The position numbers and the translations under genes were made by a program. The notes beneath the pieces are model-generated. The model did no database searches and was not told the DNA's origin. It saw only the letters and a program-made list of their open reading frames with translations. Positions 1 through 8,136 of a stretch of DNA of 64,000 nt are shown here, in pieces (the first letter of the stretch is position 1; each line of letters opens with the position of its first letter). Source of the stretch: Bosea sp. OAE506 (GTDB lineage Bacteria; Pseudomonadota; Alphaproteobacteria; Rhizobiales; Beijerinckiaceae); contig NZ_JBEPOB010000001.1 of assembly GCF_040546595.1 (NCBI RefSeq), forward strand, positions 2,605,001 through 2,669,000. Direction: 5' to 3'.

Positions 1-205
1 CCTCGCAGAGACGCTCGAGGTTGACCGGGCGGGACCGGTCCTCGGTCGCCGTCTCGCGGGCGAAATAGAGAGAGCCGACATTGACGCCGGCGCGAGCGGG
101 CCGAAGCTCGCGCCCGCCTGTCCCTCCTGCGAGATCCGGTTGCGGCGATGTCGCGCAGCCGGCCGCCAGCAGTCCGCATGCAATCGATAGAAAATGCCTG
201 GTCAT
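1..205 (-). CDS. Lipoprotein, N-terminal part (cut by window edge)
   Basis: The minus-strand frame is open from an ATG at 203-205 to the window edge. The first residues are MTRHFLSIACGLLAAGCATS, a short signal peptide with a lipobox (LAAGC) and a predicted lipidated Cys at about residue 17. The visible mature part continues with VNVGSLYFARE and ends near RPVNLERLCE. Export and anchoring to a membrane are therefore expected. I do not recognise the family from the 68 residues visible, and the C-terminus lies outside the window. Confidence 0.65.
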   Translation of the reverse strand, partial: MTRHFLSIACGLLAAGCATSPQPDLAGGTGGRELRPARAGVNVGSLYFARETATEDRSRPVNLERLCE

Positions 206-273
206 GGTCGCCCCCGCTCGAGAATGGCAGGGACGATAATGCTACCTAAGGTTGTGTCAATATCGATATTCTC

Positions 274-2196
274 TCATAGCGGCAGGCAGGCCTCTTCCAG
301 CCACCCCTTTGCCTCGCCCTCGACCAGCCCCGCGAGCCGGCTCCAGACTTGCGCGTGATAGGCGTCGATCCAGGCGATCTCGCCAGCGTCCAGCAAGGCG
401 CGCTCGATCAGCGCGCGCTCATAGGGGCACCAGGTGATGGTCTCGAAGCCGTAGATGGTGCGCTCGCCGCCCGGGATGGCGCGCTCCTCGACGACGATCA
501 GGTTCTCGATGCGGATGCCGTAATGGCCTTCCTTGTAATAGCCGGGCTCGTTGGAGAGGATCATGCCGGGCTCCAGCGGCGTCGTGCCGAGCTTGGAGAT
601 CCGCTGCGGCCCCTCATGCACCGAGAGATAGCTGCCGACGCCATGGCCGGTGCCGTGGTCGAAATCGAACCCCGCCTGCCAGAGCGGCAGCCGCGCCAGC
701 GCATCGAGCTGCGCGCCCGAGGTGCCCTTGACGAAGAGCGCGCGCGAGATCGCGATATGGCCCTTCAGCACGCGGGTGTAGCGGTCGCGCATTTCGGCGC
801 AGGGCTCGCCGATCGCCATGGTCCGGGTGATGTCGGTGGTGCCGTCCTCGTATTGCCCGCCGGAATCGACCAGCAGGATGCCGGGCTCGATGGCCCGGTT
901 GCTCGCCTCCGTCACGCGGTAATGCGGCAGGGCTGCGTTGGGGCCGGCGCCGGCGATGGTGGTGAAGGAGACGTCCTTGAGCAGGCCGGTCTTCAGCCGC
1001 TCGGCCTCGAGCGCCGCGACTGCGTCGATCTCGGTCAGACCGCCCTTGGGCGCCTCGCGCGCGATCCAGGCGAGGAAGCGGACCATCGCGGCGCCGTCGC
1101 GGAGGTGGGCGGCGCGGGCGCCGGCGAGCTCCGCCTCGTTCTTGCGGGCCTTCATCAGCGCGATCGGGTCCGTGCCCGCATCGGGCGTGCCGCCGGCGTC
1201 GCGGATCAGCGTGGCGAGTGCCGAGGCCGCTGTCGTCCCGTCGAGCCTGACCTTCGCCCCGGTAGCGCCCAGCGCCGCGAGCTGTGTCGCCAGAGCGGCC
1301 GGCGGCGCGATCTCGCCGACCGCGCCGATCGCGTCTCCGGCTTCGTTGGTGATCTTCTCCGGCGCCAGGAAGACGGTGGGGCGGCCCTCGCGCGGGACGA
1401 TGGCGTAGCCCAGCGGCAGGGGCGTGTGCTCGACATCGCCGCCGCGGATGTTGAAGGTCCAGGCCAGCGCATGCGGGTCCGAGACGACGAGCGCATCGAC
1501 CTTCGCCTTCGTCAGCGCCTCCTGGATGCGGGCGATCTTGCCGGCCGCGTTCTCCCCGGCGAAGTCGCCGCGATGGGCTTTGACGGGTGCGGCGGGGGGC
1601 GTCGGCCTGTCGTGCCAGATCGCATCGACCGGGTTGTGCGTCACCGCGACAAGCGTGCCGCCGGCTGATGCAGCCGCCTTCTCCAGCTTCGCGACGCCGT
1701 CGACCGTGTGCAGCCAGGGATCGTAACCGAGCCGCCCACCTGCCGGCAGGTTCTGCTCGATCCAGCGGTCGAGCGACGTTTCTTCCATCCGCGTCGGCGT
1801 GACGATGGCGGTGTCGGTCTGCTCGTAGGACTGGATGGTGTAGCGGCCGTCGACGATCAGCGCCGCCCTGTCGGCGAGGATGATCGCGTTGCCGGCGGAG
1901 CCCGTGAAGCCGGTCAGCCAGGCGAGGCGGGCCATATGGGCCGGGACATACTCGCCCTGGTGCTCGTCGGCACGCGGCACGATGAACCCCGCCAAGCCCT
2001 GCCTTGCGAGTTCCTGCCGCAGCGCGGCGATGCGCGGCGCGACCTGGGAGGGGTCGGTCGGCTCGGAGAAGGTCTGGAAGAGGCAGGCGGGGACGGCGGC
2101 AGGCGATTCGGGCATCGGGTGGATCCGGTTGAGCTTTGCGCCATCGTCGCGGCTGCTGGCGGCGATGGCGAGTCGAAATGGCGGATGCCCTCGCAT
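274..2196 (-). CDS. Xaa-Pro aminopeptidase (M24B family)
   Basis: This is a cytosolic metallopeptidase that removes the N-terminal residue preceding proline. It has two creatinase-like N-terminal domains, a pita-bread M24 catalytic domain and a C-terminal M24_C extension, the large (about 600-residue) PepP type. Metal-site blocks are visible: VDSGGQYEDGTTDITRT (two Asp), HGTGHGVGSYLSVHEGP (His) and LSNEPGYYKEGHYGIRIEN (Glu). The N-terminal signature RADEHQGEY is present. Two starts are possible. The ATG at 2196 has a strong Shine-Dalgarno GAGGAGG just upstream (640 residues). The ATG at 2113-2115 gives 613 residues, closer to family length, but has no good ribosome site. The gene is transcribed alone, divergent from the small gene at 2418. 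Confidence 0.93.
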   Translation of the reverse strand: MRGHPPFRLAIAASSRDDGAKLNRIHPMPESPAAVPACLFQTFSEPTDPSQVAPRIAALRQELARQGLAGFIVPRADEHQGEYVPAHMARLAWLTGFTGSAGNAIILADRAALIVDGRYTIQSYEQTDTAIVTPTRMEETSLDRWIEQNLPAGGRLGYDPWLHTVDGVAKLEKAAASAGGTLVAVTHNPVDAIWHDRPTPPAAPVKAHRGDFAGENAAGKIARIQEALTKAKVDALVVSDPHALAWTFNIRGGDVEHTPLPLGYAIVPREGRPTVFLAPEKITNEAGDAIGAVGEIAPPAALATQLAALGATGAKVRLDGTTAASALATLIRDAGGTPDAGTDPIALMKARKNEAELAGARAAHLRDGAAMVRFLAWIAREAPKGGLTEIDAVAALEAERLKTGLLKDVSFTTIAGAGPNAALPHYRVTEASNRAIEPGILLVDSGGQYEDGTTDITRTMAIGEPCAEMRDRYTRVLKGHIAISRALFVKGTSGAQLDALARLPLWQAGFDFDHGTGHGVGSYLSVHEGPQRISKLGTTPLEPGMILSNEPGYYKEGHYGIRIENLIVVEERAIPGGERTIYGFETITWCPYERALIERALLDAGEIAWIDAYHAQVWSRLAGLVEGEAKGWLEEACLPL

Positions 2197-2200
2197 GGCG

Positions 2201-2207
2201 CCTCCTC
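2201..2207 (-). promoter_or_regulatory. Strong Shine-Dalgarno deciding the peptidase start
   Basis: On the minus strand this reads GAGGAGG and lies four bases before the ATG at 2196. The internal ATG at 2115, which better matches family length, has only a poor GGATCC-like sequence upstream. This favours the longer protein, though the extra 27 residues look poorly conserved. Confidence 0.5.
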
Positions 2208-2417
2208 GAAACGCCGCCGCAAAAGCAGGCGTTTGCCACTTAGCTATGCGAATTCGTCACTCGTTAACGAAATCCTGCCGATCGCATGCGTTGGGTGCAT
2301 ATCTCGCATCTGCGAAGTCCCCTTTTCGCAAGTGCGAAGACGTACCACTTTGGTCGCATAAGAGAACGAGGAAGCGACCGGGACTGTCCTTCGTTTCGAT
2401 TGAGGAGATGGATCCCC

Positions 2418-2660
2418 ATGACTTATGTGCTGAACGATACCGCCGTCCTGCCCGCCACCGAGGTCAAGAAGACCGCGAAGGCCGCGGAAGGTTCGGGCTT
2501 CTGGCCGCGCCTGTACGCCGCGCTGATCGAGAGCCGCCGCCGCTCCGCCCTCCGCGAGCTGCGCGCCCACAGCTTCCGCATCAACGAAAGCGGCCTGCTG
2601 CTCGGCGGCATCCCGACCACCACGCTGTCGACCGACGAGACGCTGCCCTTCAACCGGTGA
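2418..2660 (+). CDS. Small protein of unknown function (80 aa)
   Basis: The product begins MTYVLNDTAVLPATEVKK and ends TTTLSTDETLPFNR. A GAGGAG ribosome site about ten bases upstream supports the ATG at 2418. The middle is basic and helical (WPRLYAALIESRRRSALRELRAH), somewhat like DUF1127-type arginine-rich small proteins, although I cannot confirm that family. There is no signal peptide or membrane segment. A strong GC hairpin follows the stop, and another tiny gene follows at 2743, so the two may share a transcript. Confidence 0.6.
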   Translation: MTYVLNDTAVLPATEVKKTAKAAEGSGFWPRLYAALIESRRRSALRELRAHSFRINESGLLLGGIPTTTLSTDETLPFNR

Positions 2661-2672
2661 GCCTTGCCCCGT

Positions 2673-2704
2673 CCGGCGCATGACGCGCCGGGGCCTCTCT
2701 CTTT
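2673..2704 (+). terminator. Hairpin after the 80-aa gene, possible weak terminator
   Basis: A perfect seven-base stem CCGGCGC/GCGCCGG with loop ATGAC is followed by GGCCTCTCTCTTT. The tail is pyrimidine-rich but not a clean T run. It may attenuate transcription into the 42-residue gene downstream or simply mark the 3' end of the first message. Confidence 0.4.
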
Positions 2705-2742
2705 AAGCGCCGCTGATCCGGCGCCTTCCAAGGACTGGAACC

Positions 2743-2871
2743 ATGATCGCCATCATCAAGCATGTTTACGAGACCATCCTCGACAGCGCGAAGTTCGCAT
2801 CCGCCGTCTGGCACGACGCCCGCTCCATGCAGGCGGAAGCGGAAGCCAAGTACGGCCATATCGGCTTCTGA
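2743..2871 (+). CDS. Very small protein (42 aa), unknown function
   Basis: An ATG at 2743 opens a frame encoding MIAIIKHVYETILDSAKF and ending AKYGHIGF, closed by TGA at 2869-2871. AAGGACTGGAACC before the ATG offers a plausible ribosome site. The product is a predicted soluble amphipathic helix. Its position 82 bases after the 80-residue gene, and the T-run terminator at 3047-3080 on the same strand, suggest a small transcription unit. No family is recognised. Confidence 0.5.
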   Translation: MIAIIKHVYETILDSAKFASAVWHDARSMQAEAEAKYGHIGF

Positions 2872-3038
2872 TCCGCGATCCTTCGCGATGCTGGCCGCCT
2901 GACGCGACGTTCTGCGCTTCCGGTGCTCACGGACGATATGTCCGCTCCGCTCCGGTTCTCGAACGCCGCGCCATTCGGCTCAGCCTGGCGAAGGATCGGC
3001 AGCCCGTGACCTGCAATCAGGTCTGTGCGGTCGACTGA

Positions 3039-3986
3039 CTATCGAAGGTGGCGTGGCCTCGGGGCTGCGCCGCCTTTTTTCATGACCAGCGTGGCCCAGC
3101 CCTCGCGCAGCGACCGGCGGGCGAGATAAAGCCCCTGGTGCCGGTAGGTCGAGACGACGCCGGCGACATCCATTTCGAGCAGGCCCGACAGGATCACCGT
3201 GCCGTCATCCGACATCACGCGGGCGATCGAGGGGGCGAGCTTCTTGAGCGGCCCGGCGAGGATGTTCGCGAAGACCAGGTCGAAATGGCCCGGCCGATCC
3301 GCCTTGGCGTGGCGCAACCCCGGCGCGACATAGAGATCGAGCGCATGCGGCGCGTGGTTGACGCGGGCGTTGTGCGCGGCGACCTCCACCGCGATGGCGT
3401 CGATGTCGCCGGCGACGACCTTGCGCTTCGTCTGCTTGGCGAGCGCGAGCGCCAGGATGCCCGTGCCGGTGCCCACATCGATCGCATGTCGCGGGCGGCG
3501 GCGTTTCAGTTCGGCATCGAGCGCGATCAGGCAGCCGGCGGTGGTGCCGTGATGGCCCGTGCCGAAGGCCAACGCCGCGGGGATCTCGATGCCGACATCG
3601 TTGATGCGGACCGCATCGCGGTCATGGTCGCCATGGACGAGGACGCGGCCGGCGCGGACGGGTTTCAGCCCGTCCAGGCTGGCGGCGACCCAGTCCTGCT
3701 GGTTGACCGTCTCGAACGGCGTGGAGTCGATGCTATCGCCGACGATCGGCCGCAGCATGTCGCGCACGGCCTCCTCGTCGGGATGCACCGCGAAGTAGAT
3801 CTCGACCTTCCACGGCGCGTTGAGCGACAATGTGGTGACGCCGGTCTCGATCTCGAAGGCCGAGATCGCGGTTTCGGTTGGGTCGAAGACCTCGCCGAGC
3901 AGCTCGGTCAGCGCGCGCGCCTTCTCGCCGCTGGTCGAGAGTTCGAGGACGGTCGCGACCGTCGATGGCAGAAGACCTTCACGCAT
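3039..3986 (-). CDS. prmA: Ribosomal protein L11 methyltransferase PrmA
   Basis: PrmA trimethylates ribosomal protein L11 using S-adenosylmethionine. The 315-residue product has the small N-terminal substrate-recognition domain (to about residue 120) and then a class I methyltransferase fold. Family signatures are visible: PAALAFGTGHHGTTAGCL, the SAM-binding loop DVGTGTGILALAL, the acidic strand end AGDIDAIAV, and the catalytic-region motif FDLVFANILAGPL. Length is typical. It ends convergently with the small plus-strand unit and is followed on the same strand by hicA-hicB upstream, probably as a separate unit. Confidence 0.95.
   Translation of the reverse strand: MREGLLPSTVATVLELSTSGEKARALTELLGEVFDPTETAISAFEIETGVTTLSLNAPWKVEIYFAVHPDEEAVRDMLRPIVGDSIDSTPFETVNQQDWVAASLDGLKPVRAGRVLVHGDHDRDAVRINDVGIEIPAALAFGTGHHGTTAGCLIALDAELKRRRPRHAIDVGTGTGILALALAKQTKRKVVAGDIDAIAVEVAAHNARVNHAPHALDLYVAPGLRHAKADRPGHFDLVFANILAGPLKKLAPSIARVMSDDGTVILSGLLEMDVAGVVSTYRHQGLYLARRSLREGWATLVMKKGGAAPRPRHLR
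3047..3080 (+). terminator. Rho-independent terminator for the small-gene unit
   Basis: The arms GGTGGCG (3047-3053) and CGCCGCC (3068-3074) form seven pairs with one G-U, followed by six T (3075-3080). It lies inside the 3' end of the convergent prmA gene and would stop the plus-strand transcript from 2418/2743. Confidence 0.65.
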
Positions 3987-4017
3987 GGGCGCGGGATAGC
4001 AGGGTGATGCCGGCTTG

Positions 4018-4314
4018 TCATTCCGCTGCGGGTTGCAGCGCCACGTCCGGAGCCGGGATCAGGGCGATCACATATTTCGCCATCTCAGCCGCGATCTCGG
4101 GATCGGCCTTAAGCTCGCTCGGAGTGCGGGCACGCGGCACGCTGCGACCGTATTCCTCGATATCCTCGAACCAGAGCGCGACGGCCTCGGGCGCGTTGGC
4201 CAGCGCCTCATCGAGCGTGTCTCCGGCGGAGATGCAGCCTGGCAGGTCCGGGAACCAGACGCCGACGGCGAAATCGGGGCCCGCGTCCTCGATGATGGCG
4301 ACGTAGTGGGTCAT
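4018..4314 (-). CDS. hicB: HicB-family antitoxin
   Basis: This 98-residue protein carries the HicB partial RNase H-like fold: MTHYVAIIEDAGPDFAVGVW, FPDLPGCISAGDTLDEAL, then an ANAPEAVALWFEDIEEYG helix. HicB proteins bind and neutralise HicA and often repress the operon. The ATG lies one base after the hicA stop (TGACATG), so the two are translationally coupled. No classic helix-turn-helix or ribbon-helix-helix is obvious in the C-terminal tail, so autoregulation cannot be judged from sequence. Confidence 0.88.
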   Translation of the reverse strand: MTHYVAIIEDAGPDFAVGVWFPDLPGCISAGDTLDEALANAPEAVALWFEDIEEYGRSVPRARTPSELKADPEIAAEMAKYVIALIPAPDVALQPAAE

Positions 4315-4315
4315 G

Positions 4316-4510
4316 TCAGTCGCGGGGCCAGCCTGCCAGCTTGTAGATCTTCAACACCAGGCCGGGACCGAAATTCTTCTTCGGATGCGGCACCGTGATG
4401 ATGTCACGGACGCCGGACTTTTTGAAGACGTGGTGTGAGCCGGTTATGCGCACACACTCCCAACCCTCGCGCTCGAGACGGCGAATGATTTCGGCGCTGT
4501 TATAGAGCAT
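4316..4510 (-). CDS. hicA: HicA-family toxin (mRNA interferase)
   Basis: HicA is a small double-stranded-RNA-binding-like ribonuclease that inhibits translation. The ATG at 4508-4510 gives 64 residues, typical for HicA, starting MLYNSAEIIRRLEREGWECV. An upstream in-frame start at 4558 would add 16 unrelated residues. The conserved GSHHVFKK contains the catalytic His, and the C-terminus VLKIYKLAGW is characteristic. Toxin-first order with hicB one base downstream is the standard arrangement. The locus sits between prmA and the helicase gene without other mobile-element marks. Confidence 0.88.
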   Translation of the reverse strand: MLYNSAEIIRRLEREGWECVRITGSHHVFKKSGVRDIITVPHPKKNFGPGLVLKIYKLAGWPRD

Positions 4511-4679
4511 TGGTGCCTCAATTGGATGGAGAAGCACCGAATAGCCTACAGGCAACACAGAAAATCGTCGCGAAAGCCGATGTATTAGTCCACAGAAATC
4601 TACTTAAGTAATTGACATCATTAACAAATAAAATCCTGCTTAGTTGGGCAATGAGAGGGACTGACGAAGCAGCCGCGTC

Positions 4680-7046
4680 TCACCCCGCCTTCTGCACGAA
4701 ACTATCCAGCACCATCTTCCGCCCGGCCTTGTCGAAATCGACCGTCAGCTTGTTGCCATCGACGGAGGCCACCGAGCCGGGGCCGAATTTGACGTGAAAG
4801 ACGCGGGCGCCTTCGTCATAGGCCGAGGAGCCCGAGGATTTGGCGGTAAGTTCGCCCTCGATGAGAAGCGCGCCGCGCTGACGGGTGTTGCCGAAGCCGC
4901 TCTGGCCGAAATTGGCGCCGTTTTCGGAGAAGCCGCTTCCCCTGGCCTTGTTCTCCTGGGCCCGCTGCCAGCCCGGCGTGTTGTAGGAGGAGCCGAAGCT
5001 CTCCATCCGGTCGAAGCGCGAGGCGCCATAGCCGCCCTGCGAGTAGTTCGACGCCGCCTGGACGACCTCGACATGCTCCTCGGGCAGTTCGTCGATGAAG
5101 CGCGAGGGCAGGCTCGACTGCCACAGGCCGTGGATGCGGCGGTTCGAGGCGAAATAGAGCTTCAGCCGCTTGCGGGCCCGCGTCAGCCCGACATGGGCGA
5201 GGCGGCGCTCCTCCTCCAGCCCGGCGCGGCCACTCTCGTCCAGCGCGCGTTGGTTGGGGAACAGCCCTTCCTCCCAGCCGGGCAGGAAGACGGTGTCGAA
5301 CTCCAGACCCTTGGCGCCGTGCAGCGTCATGATCGAGACGCGCTCGGTGACGTCGCCATTGTCGGCGTCCATCACCAGCGAGACGTGTTCGAGAAAGGCC
5401 GGCAGATCAGGGAACTCGTCGAGCGAGCGCACCAGCTCCTTCAGGTTTTCGAGCCGCCCGGCGGCATCGGCCGAGCGGTCCTTCTGCCACATCTCGGTGT
5501 AGCCGCTCTCCTCCAGCACGAGTTCGGCAAGCTCGCCCTGGGGCATGTGCTCGGCGCGCTGCGACCAGCGGCCGAAGGCCTCGACCAGTTCGCGCAGGCT
5601 CGTGCGGGCCTTGGGCTTGAGCTCGTCGCTCTCGACGATGGCGCGGGCCGATTGCAGCAGCGAGAAGCCGGTGGCGCGGGCGTGGTTGTGCAGGATCTGG
5701 ATGGTCGCGTCGCCCAGGCCGCGCTTGGGCTGGTTGACGATGCGCTCGAAGGCGAGATCGTCGGTGGGCGAGACGACGCAGCGCAGATAGGCCATGGCGT
5801 CGCGGATTTCGGCACGCTCGTAGAAGCGCGGGCCGCCGATGACGCGATAGGGCACGCCGGTCTGGACGAAGCGCTCCTCCAGCTCGCGCATCTGGGCGGA
5901 GATGCGGACCAGCACGGCGATCTCGGCGAGGTTGTCGCCTTTCAGTTGCATCGCCTCGATCTCGTCGGTGATCAGCCGCGCCTCTTCCTGGCTGTCCCAG
6001 GCGCCGGTGACGGTGACCTTCTCGCCGAGTTCGTCCTCGGTGCGCAACGTCTTGCCGAGACGCGTCTCGTTGCGGGCGATCAGCTTCGAGGCAGTGGCGA
6101 GGATGTGGCCGGTCGAGCGGTAGTTGCGCTCCAGCCGGATCACGGTCGCGCCCGGAAAATCGTGCTCGAAGCGCAGGATGTTGTCGACCTCGGCGCCGCG
6201 CCAGCCATAGATCGACTGGTCGTCGTCACCGACGCAGGCGATGTTGCGCCGCCCCTGGGCCAGCAGCCGCAGCCAGAGATACTGCGCCGTGTTGGTGTCC
6301 TGATACTCGTCGACGAGGATGTAGCGGAAGCGCTCGTGATAGAGGCTGAGCACATCGGCGTGCTCGCGAAACAGCGTCAGACAGTGCAGCAGCAGATCGC
6401 CGAAATCGACGGCATTCAGCGTCTTCAGCCGGTCCTGATAGGCGGCATAGAGCTTGCCGCCCTTGCCATTGCCGAAGACGGCGGCCTCGCCGGGTGCGAC
6501 GTCCTTGGGCGCGAGCCCGCGATTCTTCCAGGAATCGATGAAGCCGGAGAGCATACGCGCCGGCCAGCGCTTCTCGTCGATGCCTTCGGCCTGGATCACC
6601 TGCTTCATCAGGCGGATCTGGTCGTCGGTGTCGAGGATGGTGAAGTCGCTGCGCAGATCGAGCAGCTCGGCATGGCGGCGCAGGATCTTGGCGGAGATCG
6701 AGTGGAAGGTGCCCAGCCACGGCATGCCCTCGGCGACGGCCCCGACGAGATGGCCGATGCGCTCCTTCATCTCGCGCGCGGCCTTGTTGGTGAAGGTCAC
6801 CGAGAGGATCTGCGAGGGGAAGGCACGGTTGGTCGCGATCAGATGGGCGATGCGGGTGGTCAGCACGCGGGTCTTGCCGGTGCCGGCGCCGGCCAGCACC
6901 AACACGGGACCGTCGGTGGCCTCGACCGCCTGGCGCTGCTCCGGGTTCAGCCCGGCGAGATAGCCGGCCGCGGGCGCGGCCTGCGCGCGCGCAGCGAGGC
7001 CGCCGGGGCGGGGCAGGGGGGCGGAGGTGATGCTGTGGTCTGACAA
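4680..7046 (-). CDS. uvrD: UvrD/PcrA-type superfamily 1 DNA helicase
   Basis: This is an ATP-dependent 3'-5' DNA helicase of the UvrD/Rep/PcrA group, expected to act in nucleotide excision and mismatch repair and in removing proteins from DNA. The 788-residue product shows motif Q/I (LNPEQRQAVEA, AGAGTGKTR), motif II (VDEYQDTN), motif III (GDDDQSIYGWRGAE), motif V (TLHGAKGLEFDTVFLPG) and motif VI (VGLTRARKRL). The C-terminal tail after about residue 690 is low complexity and ends with a Tudor-like PcrA C-terminal segment (GARVFHVKFGPGSV). It is a single transcription unit, with 150 bases separating it from the divergent secreted-protein gene. Confidence 0.95.
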   Translation of the reverse strand: MSDHSITSAPLPRPGGLAARAQAAPAAGYLAGLNPEQRQAVEATDGPVLVLAGAGTGKTRVLTTRIAHLIATNRAFPSQILSVTFTNKAAREMKERIGHLVGAVAEGMPWLGTFHSISAKILRRHAELLDLRSDFTILDTDDQIRLMKQVIQAEGIDEKRWPARMLSGFIDSWKNRGLAPKDVAPGEAAVFGNGKGGKLYAAYQDRLKTLNAVDFGDLLLHCLTLFREHADVLSLYHERFRYILVDEYQDTNTAQYLWLRLLAQGRRNIACVGDDDQSIYGWRGAEVDNILRFEHDFPGATVIRLERNYRSTGHILATASKLIARNETRLGKTLRTEDELGEKVTVTGAWDSQEEARLITDEIEAMQLKGDNLAEIAVLVRISAQMRELEERFVQTGVPYRVIGGPRFYERAEIRDAMAYLRCVVSPTDDLAFERIVNQPKRGLGDATIQILHNHARATGFSLLQSARAIVESDELKPKARTSLRELVEAFGRWSQRAEHMPQGELAELVLEESGYTEMWQKDRSADAAGRLENLKELVRSLDEFPDLPAFLEHVSLVMDADNGDVTERVSIMTLHGAKGLEFDTVFLPGWEEGLFPNQRALDESGRAGLEEERRLAHVGLTRARKRLKLYFASNRRIHGLWQSSLPSRFIDELPEEHVEVVQAASNYSQGGYGASRFDRMESFGSSYNTPGWQRAQENKARGSGFSENGANFGQSGFGNTRQRGALLIEGELTAKSSGSSAYDEGARVFHVKFGPGSVASVDGNKLTVDFDKAGRKMVLDSFVQKAG

Positions 7047-7199
7047 GATCGGCGCTGCTCGTGCGTGATTCGTTCACGGTCAATATAGGGGCAGGTGGTC
7101 GTGATTGCGCCCTCGGGGCGCGACTTTCAGCCGTTGCGCCGTGGCTTGGCGATAGGGCGCGTCTGGGGCATCGTCGGGACCAGCCCAGACGAGGATCCC

Positions 7200-7556
7200 A
7201 TGAGCCGTTCCCTGACAACCTTGCTGCGCCTCGTCGCCCTCGTCCTGCTCGCCGCGCCGCTGGCTGCCGGTGCCCAGACACGCCCGGCTCCCGACCCGCT
7301 GGCCGATTGCGAGCGGTTCGCCCTGGCCGAGTCGAAGCGCGATGGCGGCACGCTGAAAGCGGTGCGGATCGAGCGTGGCGACAGCCTGATCGACAACCGG
7401 TTCGACAAAAAGATCGGCGGCCAACACGTCGCGACCGAATACATCGCCTTCGCCGCTGTCGAGGATGCCGGGGGCAAGCGCCGCGCGCGGGTGGTCTGCC
7501 TTCACGCGGGCACGCCGGCCAACCGGGCGGTCTACTGGGTCGAGATCCCGAAATAG
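7200..7556 (+). CDS. Secreted protein of unknown function (118 aa)
   Basis: The product begins with a signal peptide (MSRSLTTLLRLVALVLLAAP, then LAAGAQ as a likely cleavage site). The mature part of roughly 95 residues has two Cys (ADCERF and RVVCLHAG) that could form a disulphide, and ends VYWVEIPK. It should be periplasmic. GAGGATCCC before the ATG is a fair ribosome site. I do not recognise the family. It is divergent from the helicase and convergent with msrB. Confidence 0.75.
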   Translation: MSRSLTTLLRLVALVLLAAPLAAGAQTRPAPDPLADCERFALAESKRDGGTLKAVRIERGDSLIDNRFDKKIGGQHVATEYIAFAAVEDAGGKRRARVVCLHAGTPANRAVYWVEIPK

Positions 7557-7587
7557 GGCGCGGCAATGGCCGCGCCCCGGAGGGTCG

Positions 7588-8025
7588 TCAGGCGGCGGGG
7601 TCGAAATTCATCGCGACGCCGTTGATGCAGTAGCGCAAGCCCGTCGGCGGCGGGCCGTCCGGGAAGACATGGCCGAGATGGCCGCCGCAATTGGCGCAGT
7701 GAACCTCGGTGCGGATCATGCCGAACTTGCGGTCTTCGGTGGTGCCGACGGCGCCTTCCAGCGGCTCGTTGAAGCTCGGCCAGCCCGTCCCGCTCTCGAA
7801 TTTGGTGAGGTTGCGGAAGAGCGGCTGGTCGCAGCCGGCGCAGGAGAAGGTGCCGGGGCGCTTCTCGTAGTTGAGGGCGCAGGAGCCGGGGCGCTCGGTG
7901 CCGTGGCCGCGCAGCACATTGTACTGCTCAGGCGTCAGCTTCGCCCGCCACTCGGCGTCGCTGAGCTCATAGGGGTAGTGCTCCTGGGGCGCCTGGCTGC
8001 CGCCGAACATGCTCATCAGTCCCAT
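7588..8025 (-). CDS. msrB: Peptide-methionine (R)-S-oxide reductase
   Basis: MsrB reduces the R epimer of methionine sulfoxide in proteins, using thioredoxin. The zinc-binding pairs CAGC and CANC are present, as are the GTGWPSF block, GHVFPDGPPPTGLRYCINGVAM with the catalytic Cys in RYCINGVAM, and the terminal NFDPA. The ATG at 8023-8025 is preferred because GGGAGAG lies just before it. An upstream ATG at 8058 would add 11 residues with no ribosome site. No signal peptide is seen, so the enzyme should be cytoplasmic. Confidence 0.95.
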   Translation of the reverse strand: MGLMSMFGGSQAPQEHYPYELSDAEWRAKLTPEQYNVLRGHGTERPGSCALNYEKRPGTFSCAGCDQPLFRNLTKFESGTGWPSFNEPLEGAVGTTEDRKFGMIRTEVHCANCGGHLGHVFPDGPPPTGLRYCINGVAMNFDPAA

Positions 8026-8136
8026 TCCCGCTCTCCCTTTCGCGCGTTCCGAGTTCATCGTTCGCAGGATATGGGGGGCGGGCGGGCGGTTGTCAGCAGT
8101 GCCGGGCGCGCAGGAGGGTCACGATGCCGTTGACGC

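Noticed and set aside
349..1668. Long plus-strand open frame over the Xaa-Pro aminopeptidase
   Set aside because: It is antisense to a gene with clear catalytic motifs, and its composition (Arg, Ala, Gly, Asp rich) is that of a mirror frame in GC-rich DNA.
4018..4510. HicAB as sign of a mobile element
   Set aside because: The pair has no flanking repeats, integrase or composition change, so it is treated as an ordinary chromosomal toxin-antitoxin locus.
4794..7043. 749-codon plus-strand open frame
   Set aside because: It lies wholly within the UvrD helicase gene on the other strand, shows no domain, and is typical of GC-rich antisense frames.
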